Origin: Sphingomonas sp.
GTDB lineage: Bacteria; Pseudomonadota; Alphaproteobacteria; Sphingomonadales; Sphingomonadaceae
Direction: 5' to 3'
NCBI RefSeq assembly: GCF_029239295.1
Contig: NZ_JAQZBC010000012.1
Location: 1-64,000 of the forward strand
DNA: 64,000 bases
This document shows, piece after piece, positions 27,977 through 36,382 of this stretch. The translations under genes and the position numbers were made by a program. The notes beneath the pieces are model-generated. The model was not told the origin of the DNA and did not search any database. It saw only the letters and a list, made by a program, of their open reading frames with translations. Numbering within the stretch: the first letter of the stretch is position 1; every line of letters starts with the position of its first letter.

Positions 27977-28882
27977 ATGACGCCTGCCGAGATGACCGCC
28001 AAGATCGCTGACGGGGAGGGCTTCATTGCCGCTCTCGACCAGTCGGGCGGCTCCACGCCAAAGGCGCTGAAGGGCTATGGCATCGAAGAGGGCGCCTGGT
28101 CGACTGACGAAGAGATGTTCGGGCTCATCCACCAGATGCGCACCCGCATCATCACCTCGCCCGCCTTCACCGGCGACAAGGTGATCGGCGCGATCCTGTT
28201 CGAACGCACGATGGATGGTGAAGCCAGTGGAAAGCCGGTGCCGCAGGCGCTGCAGGACCGCGGCGTGGTGCCGTTCCTGAAGATCGACAAGGGTCTGGAG
28301 GAAGAGGCGAACGGCGTTCAGCTGATGAAGCCGATGCCCGATCTCGACGCGCTGCTCGATCGTGCGGCGAAGCTCGGCATCTTCGGTACCAAGGAGCGGT
28401 CGGTCATCAATCTCGCCAATCGCGAGGGGATTGCCGCCGTCGTCGCCCAGCAGTTCGAGGTGGCGCAGCAAGTGCTCAGCCACGGCCTGATGCCGATCAT
28501 CGAGCCGGAAGTGAACATCAAGAGCCCGGAGCGCGCCGAGGCGGACGCGATCCTGCTCGACGAACTCACCAAGGCGCTCGACGCGATGCCGGGCGACGCC
28601 AAGGTCATGCTGAAGCTGTCGCTGCCGACCAAGCCCAACCTGTTCCTGCCGCTGGTGAAGCATCCCCGCGTCCTGCGCGTCGTTGCCCTGTCGGGCGGCT
28701 TCGCACGGCCCGAGGCATGCGTCGAACTCGCCAAGAACGAGGGCATCATCGCCAGCTTCAGCCGCGCGCTGCTCGAAGATCTGCGCCACGGCATGACCGA
28801 CGCCGAATTCGACAAGGCGCTGGGTGACGCGATCGACCAGATCTGGACTGCCTCTGCGCGAAAGACGCCGCAAGCGGCCTGA
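27977..28882 (+). CDS. fda: class I fructose-bisphosphate aldolase
   Basis: This 301-residue enzyme cleaves fructose-1,6-bisphosphate through a Schiff base. The segment FIAALDQSGGSTPKALKGYG near residues 15-34 and VMLKLSLPTKPNLF near residues 215-228, where the Schiff-base Lys sits, are characteristic of bacterial class I aldolases such as that of Staphylococcus. I chose ATG 27977, preceded by TGTGAGGGGA. It follows the hybrid kinase by 34 bases and could be on the same transcript; the reason is unclear. Confidence 0.93.
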   Translation: MTPAEMTAKIADGEGFIAALDQSGGSTPKALKGYGIEEGAWSTDEEMFGLIHQMRTRIITSPAFTGDKVIGAILFERTMDGEASGKPVPQALQDRGVVPFLKIDKGLEEEANGVQLMKPMPDLDALLDRAAKLGIFGTKERSVINLANREGIAAVVAQQFEVAQQVLSHGLMPIIEPEVNIKSPERAEADAILLDELTKALDAMPGDAKVMLKLSLPTKPNLFLPLVKHPRVLRVVALSGGFARPEACVELAKNEGIIASFSRALLEDLRHGMTDAEFDKALGDAIDQIWTASARKTPQAA

Positions 28883-28905
28883 GCCGCGAGAAGCGGGATG
28901 AAAAG

Positions 28906-28936
28906 GGCGGTTGGCGATCATCGATCGTCGACCGCC
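28906..28936 (+). terminator. hairpin downstream of fda
   Basis: A 14-bp stem (28906-28919 with 28923-28936) containing two G-U pairs and a three-base loop lies 23 bases after the aldolase stop. There is no U-run, so it is only a likely terminator by position. Confidence 0.4.
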
Positions 28937-29062
28937 TGATCCCGAACGATCCAACACCGCGCCCCGCACAGCCAAGCCAAGCTGCCCAGCGACATAGACG
29001 TGAATGCGCCGCCTTGCGCGCAGCAACGCCCTGCTCGCGTTCGTGGTCAGCGATGGAAAGGG

Positions 29063-29136
29063 TGGAGCGGGTAACGGGAATCGAACCCGTGTATTCAGCT
29101 TGGAAGGCTGCTGCACTACCATTGTGCTATACCCGC
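29063..29136 (-). tRNA. tRNA-Gly (anticodon TCC)
   Basis: The minus strand folds as a 74-nt tRNA with acceptor GCGGGTA pairing with TACCCGC, a D-arm AGCACAATGGTAGTGC, the anticodon stem-loop GCAGC CTTCCAA GCTG with TCC, and the T arm ACGGGTTCGATTCCCGT. CCA is encoded at 29063-29065. It reads GGA and other GGN glycine codons. Confidence 0.96.
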
Positions 29137-29267
29137 CCGGTCGGGATGATCCGCTGGACCGCCCGACAAAGCCGCCGCCCGTTCGGTGAACAGGCGTCGT
29201 GCCGCTCCGTTACCGCGCACCTTTGAACCGGTCAACCGATGCAACGGTGCCGCGGTGCCTGGCCCAC

Positions 29268-29429
29268 TTATCCGTTGCGTGTCGCCGGCGGCAGCATGTC
29301 AGGCGTGCGGTCATTGGTCTTCTTGCTGCTGAGGTTCATGCCGAAGAAGATCACGATCCAGATCGCCACCATCAGCCCGACGACGATGGCCGCCAGGCGC
29401 GCGCGCCGAGAGGGGGAAGGTTTCGTCAT
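29268..29429 (-). CDS. small single-pass membrane protein
   Basis: This 53-residue protein has a basic N terminus (MTKPSPSRRARL) and one clear transmembrane helix (AAIVVGLMVAIWIVIFFGM, residues 14-32), followed by a short hydrophilic tail rich in Lys, Asp and Pro. The frame is free of stops, starts with ATG, and uses the local codon bias. No strong ribosome site is seen. I recognise no family. It lies between tRNA-Gly and the second BLUF gene, on the same strand as the latter. Confidence 0.6.
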   Translation of the reverse strand: MTKPSPSRRARLAAIVVGLMVAIWIVIFFGMNLSSKKTNDRTPDMLPPATRNG

Positions 29430-29518
29430 TCACTGCCAACGCAGCGACGGCGAAAGCGAGCCCCGCTTTGTGATTCACTCATGTTAGCTGCCGCGCCGAT
29501 CGGCAGCGTGAACCGGAA

Positions 29519-29938
29519 TCAATCCTCGAGCGAGGCGAACTGCAGCATCAGGGCGATCAGGTCCGCCGGCGCAAAGGGCGATCCATTGCCTTCGGCGAGC
29601 GCCAGCACCGGCGCGACCTGCGCCTCCACCAACGTGCGCGGCCCCGCATAAGCCATCGTCCAGCGCGCGAAGCGACGGCGCACCAGCCATTCCGTGTCGA
29701 CCAGCGTGACCCTCGTGTGACGGGGATCGGCCCTGATGCTGTCCATCAGCGTCGCCACCGCGTCCGCCGAACCTTCCAGTACCTGCGCGAAATGGGTCTC
29801 CACGAACATCAGCGCGCCGGTCACCTCCAGCGCCGCATTACGTGCGCGCGCCACCGCGACGATGTCGTTCACCCGGTCTTCCTCTGCGGGCAGCCGGAGG
29901 CAGCTTGTGCTTACATAAAGAAGGGAAAGTAGCGACAT
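29519..29938 (-). CDS. second BLUF domain blue-light sensor
   Basis: This 139-residue BLUF protein carries the flavin-binding and signalling residues Tyr8 (LLYVS), Asn34 (RNAALEV), Gln52 (FAQVLEG) and Trp93 (ARWTMAY), at the same spacings as the BLUF at 10122. The rest is a short C-terminal helical tail. Sequence identity between the two copies is modest apart from these motifs, so they are paralogues rather than a recent duplicate. The Crp/Fnr-like gene is transcribed divergently only 120 bases away, which makes a regulatory link possible but unproven. Confidence 0.92.
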   Translation of the reverse strand: MSLLSLLYVSTSCLRLPAEEDRVNDIVAVARARNAALEVTGALMFVETHFAQVLEGSADAVATLMDSIRADPRHTRVTLVDTEWLVRRRFARWTMAYAGPRTLVEAQVAPVLALAEGNGSPFAPADLIALMLQFASLED

Positions 29939-30058
29939 CGTGGCGGTTTATAACCTGTGTTGGTGCGTGCGGGTGGGGTGATTAAATATTGCCGGATCCG
30001 TGACGGCGCTTATCGCATGATGCTATCCGCGCCGGATTGCGCCTTGAGGAGGGTTTCC

Positions 30059-30796
30059 ATGGGTCAAGATCACCCATCATCGCCGCTGACCCTTTTCATC
30101 GAAAAGCTACAGCGACGTTGCACGCTGAGCGATGACGATTGCGAGGCGTTGAGGAGCCTGCCGTTCACGGTGCAGCGCCACGACGCAGCGCGCTATCTTG
30201 CGCGCGCCGGTGATCAGAACCTGTCGGTGATGGTCCTGGTGTCGGGCTATGTTCATCGCCATCGCGTGCTGTCGAACGGGTCGCGGCAGATCGTCGCGGT
30301 TCACCTCGCCGGCGATTTGCTCACGCTGCCGCACGCGGCGTCGCGCCGCGCGACCGAAAGCCTCCAGGCGCTGACCCCGATCAAGGTGGTCGAGATCGCC
30401 CCGGCGCCGATGATCGCGCTTTCCCGGGAACGCCCCGCCATCGCCGAGGCGCTGCTGCTGGAAAGCATCGCCGACGCCTCGATCTTCCGCGAATGGGTGA
30501 TCAACCTTGGCCGGCGTGACGCGCGAACCCGTACCGCGCATCTGCTGTGCGAACTGGGCACGCGCAGCGCGGAGAACGATCTGGGCGACCGGACGACCTT
30601 CCGCCTGCCACTGACGCAGGAACAGCTTGCCGATATCCTCGGGCTCACCTCGGTCCATGTGAACCGCACGCTGCGCGGCATGAAGAGCAGCGGGCTGATC
30701 GACTATGGCAATGGCTGGGTGTCGGTGCCGGATTGGACGAAGCTGAGCAAGGAGGCGGATTTCGACGCCAGCTACCTCAGCATGGATCCCGTCTGA
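30059..30796 (+). CDS. Crp/Fnr family transcriptional regulator
   Basis: This 245-residue regulator has a cyclic-nucleotide-binding-like beta-roll (residues 20-150, with LVSGYVHRHRVLSNGSRQIV) and a C-terminal Crp-type helix-turn-helix (LTQEQLADILGLTSVHVNRT, near residues 185-204). The N-terminal cluster of Cys expected for an Fe-S Fnr is absent; Cys22 and Cys28 alone do not make one. ATG 30059 has GAGGAGGG eight bases upstream. Effector and targets are unknown. Confidence 0.92.
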   Translation: MGQDHPSSPLTLFIEKLQRRCTLSDDDCEALRSLPFTVQRHDAARYLARAGDQNLSVMVLVSGYVHRHRVLSNGSRQIVAVHLAGDLLTLPHAASRRATESLQALTPIKVVEIAPAPMIALSRERPAIAEALLLESIADASIFREWVINLGRRDARTRTAHLLCELGTRSAENDLGDRTTFRLPLTQEQLADILGLTSVHVNRTLRGMKSSGLIDYGNGWVSVPDWTKLSKEADFDASYLSMDPV

Positions 30797-30887
30797 TTGC
30801 AGCGGGCTGGGTAGGGTAGCGGGCGGGCAACCACCCGGCAGGTCGCGCTGAGTCCGCCCGGGTCCAAGCGTACGTCGCAATGGTCGC

Positions 30888-31073
30888 CTATTGTTTGCGC
30901 GGTTCGCGCGGTGGGCGTGACCCCGGTGTTGCCTCAATATGGTCGAGCCGCGCGAGCAGGTGATCGAAGTCCTGTACGTCCTCGACCGCGAAGACACGAT
31001 TGAAACCCTCGCCTAGCACGCGCAGGTCGCGTTCGGTCAGCAGGCCGACGGCAATGATGCGTTCATGAGGCAT
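30888..31073 (-). CDS. conserved small hypothetical protein
   Basis: This 61-residue protein begins MPHERIIAVGLLTERDLRVL and continues with GFNRVFAVEDVQDFDHLLARLD. I recall similar short proteins in sphingomonad genomes annotated only as hypothetical; this is memory, not a search. The start lacks an obvious ribosome site. There is no signal peptide or membrane segment, and the pattern looks like a small alpha-beta fold. It is convergent with the Crp/Fnr gene. Function unknown. Confidence 0.6.
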   Translation of the reverse strand: MPHERIIAVGLLTERDLRVLGEGFNRVFAVEDVQDFDHLLARLDHIEATPGSRPPREPRKQ

Positions 31074-31338
31074 GGTGACACAACGCGTGGGCCAACAATC
31101 GTTCCGTCGCGCCGCCAATCCGGCCCGGAAAAGCTGTAAAACAATTGAACAGGTGCGCTGGCGTCGGGTGTTCAGATGGGCGCGTTGCTGCGTCGTGCGC
31201 GGCCAGGTCTTGTGACGCGTCGGGCGATTTCTGACGCGGTCGGTTATCCTCGCGGGCGAGCACTTCACCGGAGGAGGAAATGGCGTTTGCCGTGAGTTCC
31301 CGCCGGGCGCCAGAGGCGCTCATCCGGCATGCGGGAAA

Positions 31339-31424
31339 TGGTGGAAGGGACTGGATTCGAACCAGTGTACACTTGCGTGGGCAGATTTACAGTCTGCTGC
31401 CTTTAACCACTCGGCCACCCTTCC
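31339..31424 (-). tRNA. tRNA-Tyr (anticodon GTA)
   Basis: The minus strand gives an 86-nt tRNA with acceptor GGAAGGG pairing with CCCTTCC, a D-arm GGCCGAGTGGTTAAAGGC, the anticodon loop CTGTAAA (GTA), a long variable arm of class II type, T arm CTGGTTCGAATCCAG, and encoded CCA at 31339-31341. Confidence 0.96.
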
Positions 31425-31560
31425 ACAGGGCCGCTTCGTCAAAGCGAGGGCGCCCAATGCCGAAGCGAGACGGTCCTGTCAACGCACTGTCATCATGGTT
31501 GCGCGCATTCTTTTGGGCGAATAGCTACGGCACGCCATCCGGGCAGGAGATTTACCACCA

Positions 31561-33162
31561 ATGCGTCATCTGCTTCTGGCCGCGATCGCGGTTTCAGCAC
31601 CCGTCCACGCGCAGGACCGCAACGATACAGCGCGAATCATGGACGAGGGGTTGGCCCATTCGCAGGTGATGACGACGGCGCAGCACCTGACCGACGTGAT
31701 TGGTCCGCGGCTGACCAATTCGCCGCAGATGCGTGCGGCGGAGGCATGGACCCAGGCCAAGTTCGCCGAATGGGGTCTGAAGAACGTCCGCAAGGAAGGG
31801 TTCGATTTCGGCCGGGGCTGGTCAATCGCCCGCTCCAGCGTCCGCATGGTCACGCCGCGCCCGATCCAGCTCACCGCGATCCCGATCGCTTGGACGCCGC
31901 CGACGCAGGGGACGCTCAGCGCGCCGATCATTGTGGCGCCGATGAAGAGCGCGCGTGATTTCGCCCGCTATCGGGGCCAGCTCGCCGGCAAGATCGTGCT
32001 CGTGTCGCCACCCGGGACGCCGTCGGAAAGCACGCGCGCGCCGTTCCGCCGCTACACCGACGAGGAGCTGGGGAAGCTCGGCGAATACAGGTTCCCGCGC
32101 CATGATCCCGCTGCCGATGCGAAGGAACTGCGTGAGGCCGATTTCGAGAAGCAGCGCGACGCCTTCCTGAAGGCGGAGGGCGCGCTCGCCTATGCCACCA
32201 TCTCGTATCGCGACGGGAAGCTCGTCCACGGTGAAGGCTATATGTTCGAAGCCGGCAAGTCGCCGTCGCTGCCCGGCGTCGAGATCGCGGCGGAGGATTA
32301 CCGTCGCCTCGCACGCCTCGCCAAGACCGGCCCGGCACCGACGCTCGAGATCATCAGCGACGTGCGCTACGACGACAGCGACCCGCAGGCATACAATATC
32401 TTCGCCGAAATCCCCGGCACTGATCCGAAGGCCGGCTATGTGATGGCTGGCGCGCATTTCGACAGCTGGGTCGCTGGCGATGGCGCCAGCGACAATGCGG
32501 CCGGCACAGCCGTCATCATGGAGGCGGCACGCATCCTCTCGAAGCTTGGCGTGCGCCCGAAGCGAACCATTCGCTTCGCGCTGTGGAACGGTGAGGAGCA
32601 GGCACTGCTCGGCAGCCTCGCCTGGGTGGAGAAGAACCTCGCGACGCGCGGCAGCCCCAACGATCCGCCGCTGGTCGGCGAGCGCCGCTATTATGAATGG
32701 GGCAAGCGCTGGCCGATCAACCCGCGCCCCGGGTTCAACGACCTCGCGGCCTATTTCAACGTCGACAATGGCTCGGGCCGGTTCCGCGGCATCTATGCCG
32801 AGAACAATCCCGCCGCGGCGGAGATCTTCCGCAGCTGGATGGCGCCGTTCAGCGGCCTTGGCATGTCCACCGTCGCCATCGGCCGCACGGCCGGCACCGA
32901 CCATGTCTTCATGCAGTCGGTGGGGGCGCCAGGCTTCCAGTTCATCCAGGATCCGCTCGACTATAACAGCCGTGCGCACCATTCCTCGGCCGACACCTTC
33001 GATCATCTGAAGGAAGAGGATCTTCGCCAGGGCTCGACGATCCTCGCCACTTTCCTGTTGAACGCCGCCAATGCCGAAAAGGCGTTGCCGCGGCCGCCAA
33101 TGCCGACGAAGCCGTCGGTTACCGATCCCTTTGCCTATCCCGATCCCGAGGAGCATAATTGA
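31561..33162 (+). CDS. M28 family zinc peptidase
   Basis: This 533-residue secreted metallopeptidase has a signal peptide (MRHLLLAAIAVSAPVHA). A protease-associated-type insert lies in residues 120-250, and the M28 catalytic domain follows. Metal ligands are visible as GAHFDSW (His), DGASDNAAG (Asp), NGEEQ (catalytic and ligand Glu), NVDNGSGR (Asp) and AHHSSADT (His). It is probably an aminopeptidase or carboxypeptidase-like enzyme of the periplasm. The stop TGA overlaps the ATG of the next gene by one base. Confidence 0.93.
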   Translation: MRHLLLAAIAVSAPVHAQDRNDTARIMDEGLAHSQVMTTAQHLTDVIGPRLTNSPQMRAAEAWTQAKFAEWGLKNVRKEGFDFGRGWSIARSSVRMVTPRPIQLTAIPIAWTPPTQGTLSAPIIVAPMKSARDFARYRGQLAGKIVLVSPPGTPSESTRAPFRRYTDEELGKLGEYRFPRHDPAADAKELREADFEKQRDAFLKAEGALAYATISYRDGKLVHGEGYMFEAGKSPSLPGVEIAAEDYRRLARLAKTGPAPTLEIISDVRYDDSDPQAYNIFAEIPGTDPKAGYVMAGAHFDSWVAGDGASDNAAGTAVIMEAARILSKLGVRPKRTIRFALWNGEEQALLGSLAWVEKNLATRGSPNDPPLVGERRYYEWGKRWPINPRPGFNDLAAYFNVDNGSGRFRGIYAENNPAAAEIFRSWMAPFSGLGMSTVAIGRTAGTDHVFMQSVGAPGFQFIQDPLDYNSRAHHSSADTFDHLKEEDLRQGSTILATFLLNAANAEKALPRPPMPTKPSVTDPFAYPDPEEHN

Positions 33163-33905
33163 TGGCACGCCGCGGACATCGTCCCAGCCAGGCACCGGCT
33201 GGCCGGCCCCGTTTCTGGGGGCGCCACGCCGTGTCGGCTGCGCTCGCCAACCCCAATCGCACGGTGCGCAAGCTGTGGGGCACGCGTGAGGCGCTTGCTC
33301 CGTTCGATCTGCCATCCGACCTGCCGGTCGTTTATGCCGATGTCGCCGATCTTGGCCGAATGGTGCCGGCCGATGCGCCGCACCAGGGGCTGGTGGCGGA
33401 GGTCGATCCACTGGATGAGATCTGGCTGGGCGACCTGTTGATGGAGGGGCGCGACGATCGCCGCCCGCTCGTCGTGCTGGATCAGGTCACTGATCCGCAT
33501 AATGTCGGCGCGGTGCTCCGCTCCGCCGCGGCGTTCGACGCGCTGGGCATCGTCACGCAGGATCGCCACGCGCCGCCCGAATCAGGCGCGCTGGCGCGTG
33601 CCGCCTCGGGCGCGCTGGAAACCGTGCCCTGGGTGCGCGTCGTCAATCTGGCGCGCGCGCTGGACGAGATTGCGGAGGCTGGTTTCTGGCGGATCGGCCT
33701 GACCGGCCATGCCGATCAGACGCTGGGGCAGGTGATGGGCGAGGCGAAGGTTGCCATCGTGCTCGGCGCCGAAGGTGAGGGGATGCGCCAGAATACGGAG
33801 GCGCATTGCGACCAGTTGGCGAAGCTGCCGATCAGCTCGAAGGTGGAAAGCCTCAACGTGTCGAACGCCGCGGCGATCGCGCTGTACGCCGCCGCCGCTC
33901 GCTGA
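33162..33905 (+). CDS. rlmB: SpoU family RNA 2'-O-methyltransferase, RlmB-like
   Basis: This 247-residue SPOUT methyltransferase uses SAM to methylate a ribose 2'-OH in RNA, probably G2251 of 23S rRNA. The substrate-binding N-terminal domain includes RPRFWGRHAVSAALANPNR. The catalytic knot shows NVGAVLRSAAAF (motif 1), IVLGAEGEGM (motif 2) and SLNVSNAAAIALY (motif 3). The start overlaps the peptidase stop by one base (TGATG). A strong bidirectional terminator lies just beyond. Assignment to RlmB over TrmH-like relatives is by overall size and the N-terminal domain. Confidence 0.88.
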   Translation: MARRGHRPSQAPAGRPRFWGRHAVSAALANPNRTVRKLWGTREALAPFDLPSDLPVVYADVADLGRMVPADAPHQGLVAEVDPLDEIWLGDLLMEGRDDRRPLVVLDQVTDPHNVGAVLRSAAAFDALGIVTQDRHAPPESGALARAASGALETVPWVRVVNLARALDEIAEAGFWRIGLTGHADQTLGQVMGEAKVAIVLGAEGEGMRQNTEAHCDQLAKLPISSKVESLNVSNAAAIALYAAAAR

Positions 33906-33930
33906 GCCGCGCTCACGCTGGCCGACAAGG

Positions 33931-33965
33931 AAAAGGGGCGGGTGCCACTGGCGCCCGCCCCTTTT
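33931..33965. terminator. bidirectional intrinsic terminator
   Basis: A 16-base arm AAAAGGGGCGGGTGCC (33931-33946) pairs with GGCGCCCGCCCCTTTT (33950-33965), one G-U pair aside, with a 3-base loop. A-run and U-run flanks make it work on both strands, ending rlmB on plus and the ferredoxin gene on minus. Confidence 0.85.
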
Positions 33966-34001
33966 GTCACTCGATGATCCGCTACTGGAAGGCGTGCGGG
34001 A

Positions 34002-34319
34002 TCAATCCTCTTCGGCGATGCGCACCTTCAGCCCGTCCAGCTCGGGGCCGAACGGCAGCTGGCACGACAGCCGCGAATATTCGTCGCGCGTCGCGGAGGA
34101 ATCGAGCAGGTCGTTCTCGTCCTCGCTGATCGGCGGCAATTTGGTGGCAAATTCCGGGTCGACATGGATGTGGCAGGTCGCACAGCTGCAGCATCCGCCG
34201 CACAGCGCCAGGATCTCATCAATGCCGCCGTCCCGAATGACTTCCATTACCGACAGGCCGGCGGTGCCGTCGATTTCACGTTCTTCCCCGTCACGCAGAG
34301 TGACGATAAGCTTGGGCAT
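34002..34319 (-). CDS. adrenodoxin-type 2Fe-2S ferredoxin
   Basis: This 105-residue ferredoxin has the four cluster ligands Cys40, Cys46, Cys49 and Cys86 in the C-x5-C-x2-C...C pattern of adrenodoxin and bacterial P450-linked ferredoxins ([12 protein letters not shown]). Two further Cys (43, 44) sit inside the first loop. ATG 34319 has GGGGAG just upstream. No P450 or ferredoxin reductase gene is adjacent, so the redox partner is not visible. It diverges from the glycosylase gene with only 54 bases between the starts. Confidence 0.94.
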   Translation of the reverse strand: MPKLIVTLRDGEEREIDGTAGLSVMEVIRDGGIDEILALCGGCCSCATCHIHVDPEFATKLPPISEDENDLLDSSATRDEYSRLSCQLPFGPELDGLKVRIAEED

Positions 34320-34373
34320 GCTGCTCTCCCCGAAAGTTGCCCGTTCCCTTGCCGATCTTGCGGGCCGCCCGCA

Positions 34374-35003
34374 ATGGGGCTGAGCGACACGGCGCTGCGG
34401 GAGGGCGTCGATGCGCTCGCCGCGATCGAGCCGCGCTTCGGAGAGGCGCTGGCCCGCGTCGGCTATCCCCCGACCAGGATTCGCGAGCGCGGCTATGCCA
34501 CGCTGATGCGCACCATCGTGGGACAGCAGGTCAGCGTGAAGGCGGCGGACGCAATATGGCGCAAGCTGACTGGCGTCATCGGCGATCCGGTCGATCTTCC
34601 GCGGCTGGCGGCGGCAAGCGACGAGGAATTGCGCGCCGCCGGCATGTCGCGGCAGAAATCGGGCTATCTGCGCAGCCTTGCCGAGGAAGTGACCAGCGGC
34701 CGGCTCGATTTCGATCACCTGCCGCTCGACGATGAGGAAGCCATCGCGCATCTCACCCGGGTGAAGGGGATCGGGCGCTGGTCGGCCGAAATCTACCTGC
34801 TATTCGCGGAGGGGCGGCCGGACATCTGGCCGGCAGGTGATCTGGCGGTCCAGATCGGGGTCGGCCGCATCCTGGGCCACGAAACCCGGCCGAGCGAGAA
34901 GCTGACCCGCACGCTGGCCGAACCGTGGCGTCCACATCGCGGCGCGGCGGCGATCTTCGCCTGGCATCATTATGGCGCCGGCGCGGACGCTGCACCGGTC
35001 TGA
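34374..35003 (+). CDS. AlkA-like DNA-3-methyladenine glycosylase
   Basis: This 209-residue HhH-GPD base-excision glycosylase probably removes 3-methyladenine and other alkylated bases. The helix-hairpin-helix is [13 protein letters not shown] (near residues 128-140) and the catalytic Asp follows in [10 protein letters not shown]. There is no 4Fe-4S cluster motif. ATG 34374 gives a length typical of short AlkA/MAG-like enzymes; the longer frame upstream is antisense to the ferredoxin gene. Confidence 0.9.
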   Translation: MGLSDTALREGVDALAAIEPRFGEALARVGYPPTRIRERGYATLMRTIVGQQVSVKAADAIWRKLTGVIGDPVDLPRLAAASDEELRAAGMSRQKSGYLRSLAEEVTSGRLDFDHLPLDDEEAIAHLTRVKGIGRWSAEIYLLFAEGRPDIWPAGDLAVQIGVGRILGHETRPSEKLTRTLAEPWRPHRGAAAIFAWHHYGAGADAAPV

Positions 35004-35040
35004 GGGCAGCGGCGGCCGAAACGCCGCACTCAGCGGTGGA

Positions 35041-35469
35041 TCAGGACGCCGGCTTCCACGTCTGCGTCTGGCAGATGAACGAAATGCAGCCCTTCACCTT
35101 CAGCGACCCGTCCGCGGCGCGCGACACGATCGACTTGTAGCTCTTGCCGTTGCGCGGGTCGTAGATCCGGCCGCGCCAATCGTCGCCCGCATCGCTGAAC
35201 CCGGTCAGGATCGGCATCCCGACGATCGGTCGGGTACGCAGCGCGGCGTCGGGATTGTTGACGTCGGTCGTCGGTGCGCCCGCCTTCGCCTTGATCACCT
35301 TGGCGATTCGCCCGCATGTTGATCCGCCGCACTGGCCAATCTGCACGATCGCGCTGCCATCCTGGGTCAGCCATTTACCGGCAATCGGTTGTGCAGCCTG
35401 CGCCGGCCCGGCAAGGGTAAGCGTAGCAAGCGAAAGCGCGACAGGCGCGGCGAGACGGGCGATCCTCAT
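35041..35469 (-). CDS. DUF2147 family secreted protein
   Basis: This 142-residue protein has a signal peptide (MRIARLAAPVALSLATLTLA, mature from about residue 26) and a DUF2147 domain (IAGKWLTQDGSAIVQI, NPDAALRTRPIVGMPIL, GRIYDPRNGKSYKS). Four Cys could form disulfides. The domain is a small lipocalin-like fold of unknown function. It diverges from mtnP with 23 bases between the coding regions. Confidence 0.92.
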   Translation of the reverse strand: MRIARLAAPVALSLATLTLAGPAQAAQPIAGKWLTQDGSAIVQIGQCGGSTCGRIAKVIKAKAGAPTTDVNNPDAALRTRPIVGMPILTGFSDAGDDWRGRIYDPRNGKSYKSIVSRAADGSLKVKGCISFICQTQTWKPAS

Positions 35470-35492
35470 GATCGTCTTATCAGGGGACGGCG

Positions 35493-36362
35493 ATGAACAC
35501 GCAATGGACGATCGGGATCATCGGCGGCTCCGGCCTGTACGCGATCGAGGGGCTGGAGGACGCCGAATGGCGCACCGTCTCCTCCCCTTGGGGCGCGACC
35601 TCCGATGACATTCTGTTCGGCCGCATCGGCTCGGTAGGCTTGCGGTTCATGCCGCGTCACGGCCGTGGCCATCGCATCGCGCCCGGCGACATTCCCGTGC
35701 GCGCCAACATCGATGCGCTGAAGCGGGCCGGCTGCACCGACCTCATCGGCGTGTCGTCGGTCGGCTCACTGCGCGAGGAACTTGCCCCCGGCCGTTTCGT
35801 GATCGTCGACCAGTTCGTCGATCGCACCGTGGCGCGCCCGGCCAGCTTCTTCGGCACCGGGATGGTCACGCATGTCTCGCTCGCCGATCCGGTGTGCCAG
35901 CGCATGTCCGCCTTTGCCGCCGCCGCGGTCCAGGCGGCCGGCGGCCAGGTGACCGAAGGCTCGACCTATCTCGCGATGGAGGGCCCGCAATTCTCCACCC
36001 GCGCCGAAAGCGAGATCTTCCGCCAATGGGGCTGCGACGTCATCGGCATGACCGCCATGCCCGAGGCACGCCTCGCGCGTGAGGCGGAGCTGCCCTATGC
36101 TCTCGTCGGCATGGTCACCGATTACGATTGCTGGCGCGAGAATGAGCAGCCTGTGGAGGTGAGCGAGATCGTCGCTCAGATGGCCGCCAACGGCGTCATC
36201 GCCCGATCGATGATCCGCGCGCTGATCGCCGCCTTGCCGCCCGAACGCACCCCATCGCCGATCGATACGGCGCTGAACGGCGCGATCCTGACCGCCCCCG
36301 ACCGCTGCGATCCCGCGCTCGCCGCGCGCAATTCCGCCATCCTGGCCCGACTAAACGGTTGA
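35493..36362 (+). CDS. mtnP: S-methyl-5'-thioadenosine phosphorylase
   Basis: MtnP splits S-methyl-5'-thioadenosine, a by-product of polyamine and other SAM-dependent reactions, into adenine and 5-methylthioribose-1-phosphate. The phosphate-binding [13 protein letters not shown] (residues 9-21), [10 protein letters not shown] and the purine-binding [12 protein letters not shown] and GMTAMPEA segments are clear. Start is ATG 35493 after AGGGGACGG. The stop overlaps the first possible start of the following Nramp gene. Confidence 0.95.
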   Translation: MNTQWTIGIIGGSGLYAIEGLEDAEWRTVSSPWGATSDDILFGRIGSVGLRFMPRHGRGHRIAPGDIPVRANIDALKRAGCTDLIGVSSVGSLREELAPGRFVIVDQFVDRTVARPASFFGTGMVTHVSLADPVCQRMSAFAAAAVQAAGGQVTEGSTYLAMEGPQFSTRAESEIFRQWGCDVIGMTAMPEARLAREAELPYALVGMVTDYDCWRENEQPVEVSEIVAQMAANGVIARSMIRALIAALPPERTPSPIDTALNGAILTAPDRCDPALAARNSAILARLNG

Positions 36363-36382
36363 AACGCCATTCGGCGTCCCGC

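Noticed and set aside
31822..33411. Long minus-strand frame opposite the M28 peptidase
   Set aside because: Shadow frame; the plus-strand gene has all metal ligands.
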